Positions 46,575-55,914 of a DNA stretch of 64,000 nucleotides are shown one piece after another. Each line of letters opens with the position of its first letter. The first letter of the stretch is position 1. The stretch covers positions 496,001-560,000 of the forward strand of contig CAWCZR010000004.1 in the NCBI GenBank assembly GCA_963800135.1. Direction: 5' to 3'. Origin of the DNA: DASPSM01 sp963800135 (GTDB lineage Bacteria; Planctomycetota; Planctomycetia; Planctomycetales; Planctomycetaceae). The notes under the pieces are model-generated. The model saw nothing but the letters and a program-made list of their open reading frames with translations. It was not told the origin of the DNA and did not search any database. A program made the position numbers and the translations under genes.

Positions 46575-46721
46575 CCGTCGGTGTGTCGATGCTCGTGGAG
46601 CTTTCGACGACCTGCTGACGTGAAAACTGTTTGACCTAAACTGGCCCGCATGATCGCAGGAAGGCAACTTCCGCGGTTGTGACGGGCCGCAGGTCTTTCT
46701 GAGGCCATACGTGCGCGGCTC

Positions 46722-47549
46722 TTAAGCCGCGCCGGTCAGCATCAAGCCGACGATCAGGTCGTACGCCGCGTGCGTGCCGACGGCGATGCCGAAGCCGCGG
46801 AGCATGAACAAGAGCGCGAAGAAGAGCGCGGCGAACGTGCGGAAGGCGAACGTGAAGAGTCGGAACTGTTCCCCGGCCGGTCCCACGTAATGAGCCAGCG
46901 AGAACGCGAGGCTCGTGGCCAGCGCCGCCATAAACGCGGCCAGCCCCGGACGCACGCCGCTCGTGCGGAAAAGTCCGTGACACATCGGCAGCAAACACAG
47001 CCGAAACAGGACCTCTTCGTAAATTCCCGCCCCGAGAAAGATCACGGCAAGCGCCGCCGCACGCTCGACCGGAATTGCTGCCGGCGTGGCGGGGACGGCG
47101 GACGCGATCGCATTGGTTGCCGCAGCGGTTGCCGCTCCAGCATTCCCGGCTGCATTCGCCTGCCAGGCGCGCATGCCGTAGCTTTGCAGCTGGGCCAGCA
47201 CGACGAGCACGCAGGCAAATAGCAGGCTCTCGCAGAGCATGCCGCCCAGCGTGCCTAGCGACAGCCGCCAAGGATCCTGCTGGGCGATGTGCCATACGAG
47301 CAGGCCGACCACGACCATCGCGGGCACCAGCCAGGGCCGATTGAGCCCAAAATATTCAAGCGCGGTGCGCAGCCACGCGTCGGCCCCGCTGCGAAAGGCA
47401 TCCGCGTCCTGGCCTCCGAGCCAGACCACGCCCGCCTCGTATGCCGCCAAGAGCGGAATCACGAAGATCAGGCAATTGAGCGGTCGCCGCGTCCCGCTCC
47501 AGTAGCCGGTGCCTGCCGGGGGCGGCGGGCTACCTTGCGGAGCGGACAT
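46722..47549 (-). CDS. CPBP-family intramembrane metalloprotease
   Basis: 275 residues from ATG 47549 (MSAPQGSPPPPAG); an upstream open stretch has no signal. Hydrophobic segments at PLNCLIFVIPLLAAYEAGVVWLG, PWLVPAMVVVGLLVWHI, LLFACVLVVLAQL and C-terminal helices carry the family motif GAGIYEEVLFR (the paired Glu), followed by FSLAHYVGPAG (His) and GFGIAVGTHAAYDLIVG (His). These CAAX-like proteins cleave inside the membrane; the substrate is not known. Its 5' end overlaps the HD-domain gene by 20 bases. Confidence 0.87.
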   Translation of the reverse strand: MSAPQGSPPPPAGTGYWSGTRRPLNCLIFVIPLLAAYEAGVVWLGGQDADAFRSGADAWLRTALEYFGLNRPWLVPAMVVVGLLVWHIAQQDPWRLSLGTLGGMLCESLLFACVLVVLAQLQSYGMRAWQANAAGNAGAATAAATNAIASAVPATPAAIPVERAAALAVIFLGAGIYEEVLFRLCLLPMCHGLFRTSGVRPGLAAFMAALATSLAFSLAHYVGPAGEQFRLFTFAFRTFAALFFALLFMLRGFGIAVGTHAAYDLIVGLMLTGAA

Positions 47550-48996
47550 GGTGTGTCTCTCGAGCGCGTCGTGCGAGATCGAATCGGGCGGAATCGAAAC
47601 TGGCCGAATCAAGGTTCGCTCGCGGCCATTCGTCGTCGGCCGGGTCGACACGCAGTTGCCCGCCGTTACCAGTCGGCCTGAGCGCGGCGACGCCGCTTGT
47701 TTCGCCAGGCAGTTGATCGGCGATCGCAACTCCGACGCCCGCCAGCAGCTCTTCGACCAGGCGACGATCCCAATCGCCGCGCTCGGCTTCGCGCAACAAA
47801 CGTCGGGCCGGCTCGGCAAACGGATTTTGGTCCAAGGTCGTGGACGGTTCAGTCGGCTCTGTTCCGGCTCGCTCCAGCAGTTCCAGCCAGCGCACCACGA
47901 CCGCCAACAAGCGCGACGCCGGACTCTGCGTGCGGGGAGCGAAGGCGGGCGAGAGCTGCGGATCATTCAAGCGTCGATGATGCTGCGCGACGAGTGCCGG
48001 CAACTCGGTCGAGAATTCGGACAGGCCAGCCATGAGCGCGGCCCCGGTCGACGCGTGCAGATCGCGAAGCTGCTGCGTGGCGGCCGATTTTGCAGTCGTC
48101 TTTGTGGTCTTCGGCGCGGTCGTTGCTACGACGGTCGCCGATGAGGGGAGGAGCATCAGTCCGCAGTCGTGGCTGAGCGCGGCCAGCGTCAACAATTCGG
48201 GATCGAAACCGCGGGCGCCGCGGCGCGTGACGAGGCGAGCGATGATCCGCGCGGTTTCCATGCCGCGGCCGGCGGCCTCTGCCTCGCGGGCGTGGCCGAT
48301 CTCAGCCAGGTACGCCTGCACTGTGAGTCCGGGCCGCGGCAGAGCCAACGCGGAATCGAGCCAGCCAGTTGCGGCGGAAATCACGTCGCCAGTAAGCCTT
48401 GTCCAGCCGGCCGTCGCCAGCCGCGCGTGCGCTTCCATTTGCGCGAAGAGTGCCCGCAGCGCGGCACTTTGCGTGTCGGCCGCATCGAGCGCCCGCAGCT
48501 GCCAGGCGATCAACTCGATTTGGCGGTCGCTCCAGTCGAGGGCTGCTTCCACGACTTCGGACGCGACAGTGGGCCGCGTCGTCGTGCGGATCGCTTCGTC
48601 GAGCGAGCGCAGCGCCTGGTACACCAGGTGCGAGACCCCGACCGTCGCCCGCCCCAGCAGCAGCAACGACCGGCAGCTCGTCAAAGTGAGCCGCGGGTCG
48701 ACGAACTGGATCTTGGCCCGCTGCAAGTGTTCGTTGTAGCGTCGCCGCAGGATGGGGATGCGGGCGGCGACGCGCGCGACGTCGTCGGGCGAGAGCGTAA
48801 CGGGAGTTGCGAATCTAGCTTGCAGTTCGGCCAGCGAGAGAGCCGCCGAGAGAGCCACGTCGGGCCGAGTTTCCGGCAACGAGGAATCGCCCACGCCGAT
48901 CCCCTGCTCGATTCGTCTAGTGGCGGTCGATCCGTCCGGTTGATTGCTGCGACCAGGCGTCCGATCGCTCGCCGCGGCCCTGCTCGCCGCGCGCAC
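47530..48996 (-). CDS. HD-domain protein (HD-GYP-like)
   Basis: 488 residues, soluble. The N-terminal 200 residues are helical, and the C-terminal part has an HD phosphohydrolase layout: PELLTLAALSHDCGLMLLPSS (the paired His-Asp), HASTGAALMAGLSEFSTELPALVAQHHRRLNDPQL (two more His), then SPASRLLAVVVRWLELLERAG. The GYP motif of c-di-GMP phosphodiesterases is missing. The start at 48996 is the first ATG; a GTG at 48894 (VGDSSLPETRP) is another. Its C-terminus overlaps the start of the CPBP gene. Role unknown. Confidence 0.75.
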   Translation of the reverse strand: MRAASRAAASDRTPGRSNQPDGSTATRRIEQGIGVGDSSLPETRPDVALSAALSLAELQARFATPVTLSPDDVARVAARIPILRRRYNEHLQRAKIQFVDPRLTLTSCRSLLLLGRATVGVSHLVYQALRSLDEAIRTTTRPTVASEVVEAALDWSDRQIELIAWQLRALDAADTQSAALRALFAQMEAHARLATAGWTRLTGDVISAATGWLDSALALPRPGLTVQAYLAEIGHAREAEAAGRGMETARIIARLVTRRGARGFDPELLTLAALSHDCGLMLLPSSATVVATTAPKTTKTTAKSAATQQLRDLHASTGAALMAGLSEFSTELPALVAQHHRRLNDPQLSPAFAPRTQSPASRLLAVVVRWLELLERAGTEPTEPSTTLDQNPFAEPARRLLREAERGDWDRRLVEELLAGVGVAIADQLPGETSGVAALRPTGNGGQLRVDPADDEWPRANLDSASFDSARFDLARRARETHHVRSAR

Positions 48997-49186
48997 CCCG
49001 GGTTATCTCAATCTTTGTCGGCTTATCGGCCGGATGTGGCGGGAGAGTTGAAGTGAATCTCGATGGCGGAGCGTTTCGCTCGCAGCCGCCGCCGATTAGA
49101 GCGTTTCCATCCAGGTGTAGCGGTTCCGCGGCGTAAATCGTCGGGAAACTTGAGAGATTCGTCGCGTCACCGGAGTGCTCGTAGCA

Positions 49187-49915
49187 CTAGGCAGCCTCGG
49201 CTGCTGCGGCAGCTTCCGGCGGCCGTAACACGCGGAGTCGATCGGCCAGTGGTAGTTCGTCAAGGCCTCCCAGCCCGAACACTTCCAAAAACTGTCGCGT
49301 CGTTTCGTAAAGATAGGGCCGTCCGAGCGAGTTGTCCTCGCCGGCGATTCGCACCAGTCCTCGCTCCAGCAGTTGCTTCAGCATCTCGGCGCATTGCACG
49401 CCGCGGACCGCTTCGACGTCGGCACGGGTGACCGGCTGCCGATAGGCGACGACGGTCAACGTTTCGAGAGCCGGCGGCGAGAGCTTCATGTCGCCCTGCC
49501 GATGGTGCACGCGGCTCAGCCAGTGCGCGAAGGGCGGCCGCGTCAGCAGCAAGTAACCGTTCGCGGCCCGCTCGATGCGAAAGGCGGAGCGATCGCGATC
49601 GTAGGCGGCGTTCAATTGCTCGACGATCCGCGTGGCCTGCCCGGAGTCGGCCAGCATGGCCAGCTGCGCCAGCCGCCGCGCAGAGAGAGCCGTATTGCTG
49701 ACGAAGAGGAGCGCTTCGACGCGAGCCGCCTTTTCACCGCGGACGCCGGCTTCGTCGACGTCGCACGAGCGATTGCGCAGGCGCTCCGCGTCGGCGGCCC
49801 CGCGGCGGAAGAACTGCCGCACGCGCTCGTCGACCTCGCGCGGTCCGGTCAGCGACTCGCGCGCGTGACAAAGCAGGCTTCCGTGAGGTTGGCCGATCGT
49901 TCGATTCATTCGCAT
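49187..49915 (-). CDS. scpB: segregation and condensation protein B
   Basis: Kleisin partner of SMC in chromosome segregation. 242 residues. Winged-helix motifs in order: RVEALLFVSNTALSARRLAQLAML, RIVEQLNAAYDRDRSAFRIERAANGYLLLTRP, LSPPALETLTVVAYRQPVTRADVEAVRGVQCAEMLKQLLERGLVRIAGEDNSLGRPYLYETTRQFLEVFGLGGLDELP. The longer open frame upstream is not protein-like. ATG 49915 is chosen; an ATG six bases later is possible. No scpA lies next to it. The preceding gene ends 19 bases upstream. Confidence 0.88.
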   Translation of the reverse strand: MRMNRTIGQPHGSLLCHARESLTGPREVDERVRQFFRRGAADAERLRNRSCDVDEAGVRGEKAARVEALLFVSNTALSARRLAQLAMLADSGQATRIVEQLNAAYDRDRSAFRIERAANGYLLLTRPPFAHWLSRVHHRQGDMKLSPPALETLTVVAYRQPVTRADVEAVRGVQCAEMLKQLLERGLVRIAGEDNSLGRPYLYETTRQFLEVFGLGGLDELPLADRLRVLRPPEAAAAAEAA

Positions 49916-49934
49916 AAGCGCACGAGCGAAACGA

Positions 49935-50916
49935 TCAGAACGCCCGGTTCGTGATCTCGACCTCGGTCGATTCCGGGGTACGAGGCGCCGGACCAGTCTC
50001 GGCGGACGCCGTGTGAGCGCCCTGGTTCCGGTCGAGGTGACGGGCACGCCAGTCGTCGAGCTGTCGCAACACCTGATTGACGGCTTCGAGCGGGTCGGAG
50101 GCTTCCGCCTCGAAGCGATGGATCACGCGCGGGTTGTTCCGCGACGCAAAGCGGCAACTGAAGTTGAAGTCGCCTTCGCGCTCGCCGGGCTGCAGCTGGA
50201 AATCGCGAATGCCCAGTGCGTTTAAACGATCGACGGCGTGCTTCCAGGTGAGGGCCGTCCGACTGGCGCTGCGGCGCCGGGCTGCGGAGCTCGGCGGTCG
50301 ACGCGTCGGCCGTGCGCGAGGCCAGGCTGCCGACGGACGGCTCCGTGTCGAGAGCGACGATGGCTTGCGCCTCGGGCAGCTGCCGGCGGGCGGCGGGCAT
50401 CTTGGCCAGCCTTTCGCGTCCCGGCTGGTCGGCTGCATGATCGTCGATCGATCCACTGGCCGCCGTTCGTTCGGCGGCGCTGGCCGCGCCGCGGTCATCG
50501 CTCGGCGGGTCGTTCGACAGCAGGGCTTTTTGAGGGAGCCCGTTGCCTTCGCTGGTCCAGCGCTGCGTTCGCTTGGCGGCGCCGGCTGTCGTCCCCGGGC
50601 GGCTGGCAGCGCCGGAACCACGACTGAATTCCGCGAAGGGATCGGGGTCCTTCACGCCCGCGCGGGCCGAGTGCGTCGCGCCGGTGGCATCGGTCGCGGC
50701 ATCGGTCTTCGGATCCGAGACGCGCACCGGCGCCAAGAGATCGGTGTTGCCTCCGCCGGGATTCGCTTCGTCGGCGGCGAATTTCAAATCGTCGCCCGTG
50801 GCGGCAGCTTTGCTCGTCGCGAGTTGGGGCATCCCCAGGACGGCCAGCAGCGGCACAACGACCAGCGGGACGAAGATCAGACACGTAGCGATCGATCCGC
50901 CCAAGGGCGAGCGCAT
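49935..50916 (-). CDS. exported or anchored protein with C-terminal conserved domain, frameshifted
   Basis: Starts MRSPLGGSIATCLIFVPLVVVPLLAVL with a membrane segment and a good GGAGGT site eight bases upstream. A low-complexity region (about 50-220) is followed, in another frame, by a folded domain HAVDRLNALGIRDFQLQPGEREGDFNFSCRFASRNNPRVIHRFEAEASDPLEAVNQVLRQLDDWRARHLDRN. The join needs one extra base near 50246-50256, giving ...RQSDGP-LTWKHAVDRL. The C-terminal domain is probably a planctomycete-specific family; nothing more can be assigned. It sits before scpB on the same strand. Confidence 0.7.
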
Positions 50917-51407
50917 CGCGGGGTACCTCCATGCACGACCGCGTCGAACGTCGGCTCCGCGCATGGCGCCTCGCCGGTCAATCCACGACCGGCACACCGA
51001 CGTGCGGAAATGGGCGTCCGCATCCCCCGCTGGGTCTTCGGGGGGGAGCGGATGCTAGCCCACGTTCACTCTTCTCACAACGGCAGTTCTCTGCTATGAA
51101 ACGGGAGCTCAAACTGCCGTACGGCTGAGCCACGGTCGCAAAAGTCGGGCCGTTCGTCGGCGTGCGGCACGCTTGGAGTTTTTTCTGCGTCGGCGCTCGA
51201 ATTGCAGACGGGGAGGGCGATTCTTCGGCACCCGTGCGCTCGCGGGTCGCCTCGCGGCGTGTAATCTGCGTCCGAGCGGCTTGTAAGAAATTCAGCGACG
51301 TTTGGCAAAAGACCAATTTTCAAAACCAACGCTTTGCCTGGGGCGGTCCCGTCGGACCTCGGCAAGAGCCGGGACTTCTGCGAGAGCCGCCCTCCTGTGA
51401 GGAGTGC
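50917..51407. other. divergent intergenic region before a DUF1571-like gene
   Basis: 491 bases. No gene is supported; a longer reading frame at 51162 only extends the next gene upstream. A 9-base-pair inverted repeat (51080-51088 with 51112-51120) is present. The transcription start of the next gene is not clear. Confidence 0.45.
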
Positions 51408-52199
51408 ATGCGAAACCTAAATCGATCGCCGCGTCGGTTTGTTGTGGGAACCATCGGACTTGCGGCCTGCGCCTTGCTCGCCGTTGCCGGCCAGGCCCAT
51501 GCGGCCCAGCCGAAGGAACATCCGCTGGTCCCGGTGTTGAAACTTGCCGAGTCGAGCCGCGACTCGATTGCCGCCGTCCGCGATTACGAGGCGCTCTTCA
51601 CCAAGCGCGAAATGGTTGGCCGCACGCTCTACACCGGGCAGATGCAGATGAGGCTGCGACAGCAGCCGTTCAGCGTGTATCTGCGGTTCGTCGACGCCAA
51701 CAACGGCCGCGAAGTGATGTTCGCCGGCCCGCGCTATCAGAACAAGCTGATGGCCCACGAGCCTCCCGGGAATATCCGCGCCCTCGTCGGCACGATCTCG
51801 CTCGATCCGACAAGCTCGCAGGCGATGGCCGAGGGACGCCACCCCATCACCCGCATCGGCATGCTGAAGATGGTCGAAGGCGTGATCGACCAGTGGAACG
51901 AAGAAAAGAAGTTCGGCGAAATCGACGTCCAGTTCTATCCCAACGCCAAGCTGCAGGGGGTCGATTGCCAGGTCTGCGAGTCCACACACCCGACTCCGCG
52001 GCGGCAGTTTCACTTCTACCGCACGCGTTTGTTTATCGACAAGCAGACCAATTTCCCGGTCCGCCTCGAGCAGTGGGGATTTCCCAACAACGGCGGCGAG
52101 CCGTACCTGATCGAAGAGTACACATATACCGACATCCGGCCGAACGTGGGACTCTCCGACAGCGACTTCGACGTCCGCAACCGTCGGTATCACTTCTAA
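51408..52199 (+). CDS. exported DUF1571-like protein
   Basis: 263 residues. Signal peptide MRNLNRSPRRFVVGTIGLAACALLAVAGQAHA, then ESSRDSIAAVRDYEALFTKREMVGRTLYTGQMQMRLRQQPFSVYLRFVDANNGREVMFAGPRYQNKLMAHE, HPITRIGMLKMVEGVIDQWNEE and CQVCESTHPTPRRQFHFYRTRLFIDKQTNFPVRLEQWGFPNNGGEPYLIEEYTYTDIRPNVGLSDSDFDVRNRRYHF. The layout is that of planctomycete DUF1571 proteins and is similar to LolA-like lipid-binding folds. The ATG follows a GAGGAG purine run. Periplasmic; function unknown. Confidence 0.8.
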   Translation: MRNLNRSPRRFVVGTIGLAACALLAVAGQAHAAQPKEHPLVPVLKLAESSRDSIAAVRDYEALFTKREMVGRTLYTGQMQMRLRQQPFSVYLRFVDANNGREVMFAGPRYQNKLMAHEPPGNIRALVGTISLDPTSSQAMAEGRHPITRIGMLKMVEGVIDQWNEEKKFGEIDVQFYPNAKLQGVDCQVCESTHPTPRRQFHFYRTRLFIDKQTNFPVRLEQWGFPNNGGEPYLIEEYTYTDIRPNVGLSDSDFDVRNRRYHF

Positions 52200-52347
52200 G
52201 ACCGGTATCGCTTCTAAGACACGAGGCACGGCCCGGCGAGCGCCCGCGGGGCACGAGTTTGCCCTTCGGCGACGAGTCGTCCTGGAATAAATCTTCCCGG
52301 GCGGGAACCTTCCCGGAAGCCCGGGTCGTCCGGCCGTCGGACGTTCC

Positions 52348-53193
52348 ATGATCATCGCCCAGCAGATGGCGGATGTTCGGCAGGCGGTGCGCGAGGCGCG
52401 CCGCCGCGGCCAGACCGTTGGCTGCGTCCCCACGATGGGCGCGCTGCATGCCGGGCACGAAAGCCTGATCCGCGCCAGCCGCGAAGAGTGCGGCTTCACC
52501 GCGGCGACGATCTTCGTCAATCCAACGCAGTTCGGCCCGCACGAAGATTTTGGCCGCTACCCGCGCCCCATCGAAGACGACCTGTCGCGCTGCCGTGGCG
52601 CGGGCATCGATCTGGTCTTTTTGCCGGCGGTCGAACTGATCTACCCGGCAGGCTTTTCCACGCATGTCGAAGTGGAGGGACTGTCGCACATTTTGGAGGG
52701 AGCGGTCCGTCCCGGACACTTTCGCGGTGTGGCGACGGTCGTGCTCAAGTTGCTCAATATCGTCGCTCCGGATAGCGCGTACTTCGGTCGCAAGGACTTT
52801 CAGCAGCAGTTGCTCGTGCGTAAAATGTGTCGAGAGCTCGACCTGCCCGTCGAAATTCGGACCTGTGCCACGGTCCGGGAGCCGGATGGCCTGGCCCTCA
52901 GCAGCCGCAACCGGTATCTCTCCGCGGACGAACGCCAAGCGGCCCTGTGCCTCTATCAATCGCTGCAGCAGGCCCAACAGCGGCTGACGCGCGGAGACGA
53001 GGACGTGCGGGCGGTCGCCGGCGACATGCGAAAGCACCTCGATGCGGCCGGCGCCCGACCCGACTACGCCGTGATCGCCGACCCGGAAACGCTCGCCGAG
53101 TTGACGGCACCGATGCAAAACATGGTGGCGCTCGTGGCTGCCCGCGTTGGCCGTACGCGCTTGATCGACAACCTGTCGATAACCTGTCGATAA
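52348..53193 (+). CDS. panC: pantothenate synthetase
   Basis: Joins pantoate and beta-alanine with ATP. 281 residues. Motifs: VPTMGALHAGHESLI (HxGH), VNPTQFGPHEDFGRYPRP, FSTHVEVEGLSHILEGAVRPGHFRGVATVVLKLLNIVAPDSAYFGRKDFQQQLLVRKM, and VREPDGLALSSRNRYLSADERQAA (KMSKS-type loop). The ATG start gives the family N-terminus (MIIAQQMADVRQAVREARRRGQ). Downstream of a DUF1571-like gene and ahead of lgt on the same strand. The last codons contain a short ACCTGTCGATA tandem repeat. Confidence 0.95.
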   Translation: MIIAQQMADVRQAVREARRRGQTVGCVPTMGALHAGHESLIRASREECGFTAATIFVNPTQFGPHEDFGRYPRPIEDDLSRCRGAGIDLVFLPAVELIYPAGFSTHVEVEGLSHILEGAVRPGHFRGVATVVLKLLNIVAPDSAYFGRKDFQQQLLVRKMCRELDLPVEIRTCATVREPDGLALSSRNRYLSADERQAALCLYQSLQQAQQRLTRGDEDVRAVAGDMRKHLDAAGARPDYAVIADPETLAELTAPMQNMVALVAARVGRTRLIDNLSITCR

Positions 53194-53259
53194 TCTGTTG
53201 GGAACTTGTTGAGAACTGACTGATCACGATCGCCCCTTCCCCCTAATCCGAGTCCCCGC

Positions 53260-54834
53260 ATGCGGCAGACGCTCCTGCGAATTCCCCTCGATGGCCCGTG
53301 GACCATCGGACCGTTCGAGGTGCCCGGCTTCGGGTTCGGCATCGTCCTGGCCGCGTGGTGCCTGTTCGGGATCGTCTGGCTCGTCCGTAATCCGGCGCAG
53401 CGAACGCAGCTCAAGAGCCTCATCGCCCCGATCGGCACCTGGCTGGCGATCGCGGCGGCCATCGCGATCGTTCCGTGGTACGTCGAGCGGCAGCCGCGCG
53501 CGGAGGTGGCGCAGGCAAACCACGCGCTCGAGGTCGATCCGGCCTCGCTCGACGCGCTCATCGTGCGGGCCCAGGCCTATTACTCCATGCGGGATTTCGC
53601 GCAGGCCGTCGACGATCTGAAGACGGCCCTGCGTACGCATCCGCAAAGCACAGTCGCGCTCAATCGGCTGGCCTGGATCCAAGCCACGTGTCCGCAAGCC
53701 TCCGTTCGCGACGGAGCGGCCGCGCTCGACAACGCGAAAGAAGCCTGCGCCCTCACCTCGTCGCGCAATCCCGAATATCTGGCCACGCTCGCTGCGGCCC
53801 AGGCCGAGACGGGCGACTTCAAAGCGGCCGCCGAGACCGATCAAAAGGCGCTGCGGTTGGCGACTGCACCCACCCGCGCTGACGAGGCAGCCCCCCTGGC
53901 CGATCTGCCGCGGATGCGTCAGCAATTGCAGGCGGCCCTCGACAATCGGCCGTTTCGCGACCGTTCCGTCGGCTCGAGCGTGCCGATCTACGGCTTCGGG
54001 GCGATGTTGTTTCTGGGCTTCACCGCGGGAGCCTGGTCGTGCGCCCGCCGCGGCATGAGCGTCGGCTATACGCCCGAAATGATGTGGGACATCGCGATCT
54101 GGCTGTTCATAGCCGGCGTGATTGGCTGCCGCGTCTTCTACTGCGTCCAATACAGCAAACACGTGTTCTTCAATTACGAGAACGGCGAGTATGTGCTTAA
54201 GAGCCTGCCGGCGCTCGTTTTTTCGGCCGTGAATCTGCCCGACGGCGGGCTGGTCTGGTACGGCGGGTTGGTTTCCGGAGTGCTCGCGGCAGTGTGGCTG
54301 GCGCGAGCGCAAGATCAACTTCCTCGAAGTGGGCGACGTCGTCATCCCGTCGTTGCTGCTGGGCCTGGCATTCGGCCGCGTCGGCTGCTTCCTGAACGGC
54401 TGCTGCTACGGTGATCGGTGCAGCCTCCCCTGGGGCGTGCGATTCCCGATGGGCAGCGTGCCCGACATGTCGCTGGTGCTCCATGGCTATCTGGGGGCCG
54501 ACCAGGACTTTTCGTTGCGGCTGCATCCGACGCAGCTCTACAGCTCGCTCAACGCGCTGATCTTGTTCTGCCTGACCAGCATCTACTTCTACTATCGCCC
54601 GCGGAACGGATCGGTGATCGCCCTAGGCGCAATCACGTATGCCATCACGCGGTTCACGATCGAGTTTCTGCGGGACGACGAAGTGGGACAGTTCGGCACC
54701 CCGCTCACCATTTCGCAGTGGCTCAGCATCGTGATGTTCGTCCTCGCCCTGGGGTTCGTCGCCTGGCTGTCGCGGCAGCCGATGCTGCCGCAGGCCTCCC
54801 GCGCGCCCCGGCGCGCGAGCCCGTCACGGCTTGA
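53260..54834 (+). CDS. lgt: prolipoprotein diacylglyceryl transferase with an inserted TPR-like region, frameshifted
   Basis: Moves a diacylglyceryl group to the lipobox Cys. Starts MRQTLLRIPLDGPWTIGPFEVPGFGFGIVLAAW (membrane), then about 150 soluble residues with tetratricopeptide-like units (YYSMRDFAQAVDDLKTALRTHP, ALNRLAWIQATCP, YLATLAAAQAETGDFKAAAETDQKAL), then the usual membrane core: DGGLVWYGGLVSGVLAAV, FGRVGCFLNGCCYGDRCSLPWGVRFP (substrate motif), RLHPTQLYSSLNALILF. The frame breaks near 54306-54309; one added base gives RKINFLEVGDVVIPS. The end is set at a TGA reached by another single-base change near 54800; the literal frame runs to 55126, into the sigma-factor gene. Confidence 0.85.
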
Positions 54835-54916
54835 CAGGAGCCTTGGGACGACAGACGATGGGGTCGCTGCGACCTGTCGCGGCCGGGATGCGGTTTGCCG
54901 ATCCCGTTTTGGAACC

Positions 54917-54962
54917 CGGGCGGCAGCGCCCGGTTCAGGACACGGGCGGCAGCGCCCGGTTC
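54917..54962. repeat. two copies of a 20-base hairpin unit
   Basis: CGGGCGGCAGCGCCCGGTTC occurs at 54917-54936 and 54943-54962 (period 26). Each copy folds as GGGCG-GCAG-CGCCC. It sits between lgt and the sigma gene and may act in transcript ending or stability. Confidence 0.55.
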
Positions 54963-54995
54963 TCCGTTCGCCGCCACTCGGGCTCGTGCCAAAAC

Positions 54996-55586
54996 GTGTC
55001 CAGCGACGACAAACAGCTCATTCGACAATGTCTGGCAGGCCGCACGGAGGCTTTCGGCGAACTGGTGGTCCGTTACCAGGATCGCCTCTGCAACTCCCTC
55101 TTCCGTGTGCTCGGCTCGTCCGATGACGCCCGTGACGCCGCCCAAGACGCCTTTGTGCAGGCGTTTCAAAAGCTGAAGACGTTCCGCGGCAACTCAGCCT
55201 TTTACTCGTGGCTGTTCCGCATCGCGCTTAATGCGGCCGCCACCCAGCGACGGCGGACCCGCCAGAAGCCGACGTCGATCGAGTCGATGCGAGAAACGAG
55301 CGGCCAGACGCCGGCCGACACGCACCCGGAATCAGCCCCCTCGCACTCGATGGAACGAGCCGAACGCCAAAAGGCCGTCCAGGCCGCACTCGCCGCCCTG
55401 CCCGCCGAATTCCGCATCCCGCTGGTCCTCAAGGAAATCGACGGCCTGAAGTACCAGGAAATTGCCGAAATCGTCGGCTGCCCCATCGGCACCGTCCGCA
55501 GCCGCATCCACCGGGCCCGCGTCGAACTGCGCCAACGGCTGGCGTCGCAGCTCGAGGAAGAAGAGCCTTCGGTGCCGCAGGAATGA
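54996..55586 (+). CDS. ECF-type RNA polymerase sigma factor
   Basis: 196 residues from GTG 54996 (VSSDDKQLIRQCLAGRTEAFGELVVRYQDRLCNSLFRVLGSSDDARDAAQDAFVQAFQKLKTFRGNSAFYSWLFRIALNAA = region 2). An acidic linker follows, then region 4: LPAEFRIPLVLKEIDGLKYQEIAEIVGCPIGTVRSRIHRARVELRQRLA. Earlier codons in the frame encode low-complexity sequence, so they are not used. No anti-sigma factor is obvious next to it; a membrane protein of 100 residues follows, which could be related. Promoter specificity is unknown. Confidence 0.9.
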   Translation: MSSDDKQLIRQCLAGRTEAFGELVVRYQDRLCNSLFRVLGSSDDARDAAQDAFVQAFQKLKTFRGNSAFYSWLFRIALNAAATQRRRTRQKPTSIESMRETSGQTPADTHPESAPSHSMERAERQKAVQAALAALPAEFRIPLVLKEIDGLKYQEIAEIVGCPIGTVRSRIHRARVELRQRLASQLEEEEPSVPQE

Positions 55587-55607
55587 GTGCGTCGCGGAGA
55601 CCGCGCG

Positions 55608-55910
55608 ATGGAGTACTTGTTTGCAATTGTTTTCGGTTTCCGCGGAATCGAGGCTGTCGCCGCCTTCGAAGCGGCCCCCACGAATCCCTCGGCGTGGTTC
55701 TACCGGAAGGCGGCCCTTTGCTTCTTCCTCTTGGGCGCGTTTCTGTTCCTCGCGGCTTCCGTGATTGACGTTGTTGCGAACGCTCGCGCGATCGGAGAGA
55801 TCTTCGGCTGGTCGGGAATCGGCTGCGCGCAGGTCAGCGTGATTTGCGGCCTGCGCTATTCGGCCGTCAACAACCGGGCGGACGCGCTGAATAACGGCGC
55901 CAAACCATAA
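55608..55910 (+). CDS. small hypothetical membrane protein
   Basis: 100 residues from ATG 55608: MEYLFAIVFGFRGIEAVAAFEAAPTNPSAWFYRKAALCFFLLGAFLFLAASVIDVVANARAIGEIFGWSG. Two hydrophobic segments. It starts 21 bases after the sigma gene and ends four bases before the next start, so these genes may be co-transcribed. No family recognised. A longer start at GTG 55587 is possible. Confidence 0.65.
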   Translation: MEYLFAIVFGFRGIEAVAAFEAAPTNPSAWFYRKAALCFFLLGAFLFLAASVIDVVANARAIGEIFGWSGIGCAQVSVICGLRYSAVNNRADALNNGAKP

Positions 55911-55914
55911 GGGG

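Noticed and set aside
53165..53200. Short ACCTGTCGATA tandem units at the end of panC
   Set aside because: Two short units inside the coding end; likely chance or local slippage, no function supported.
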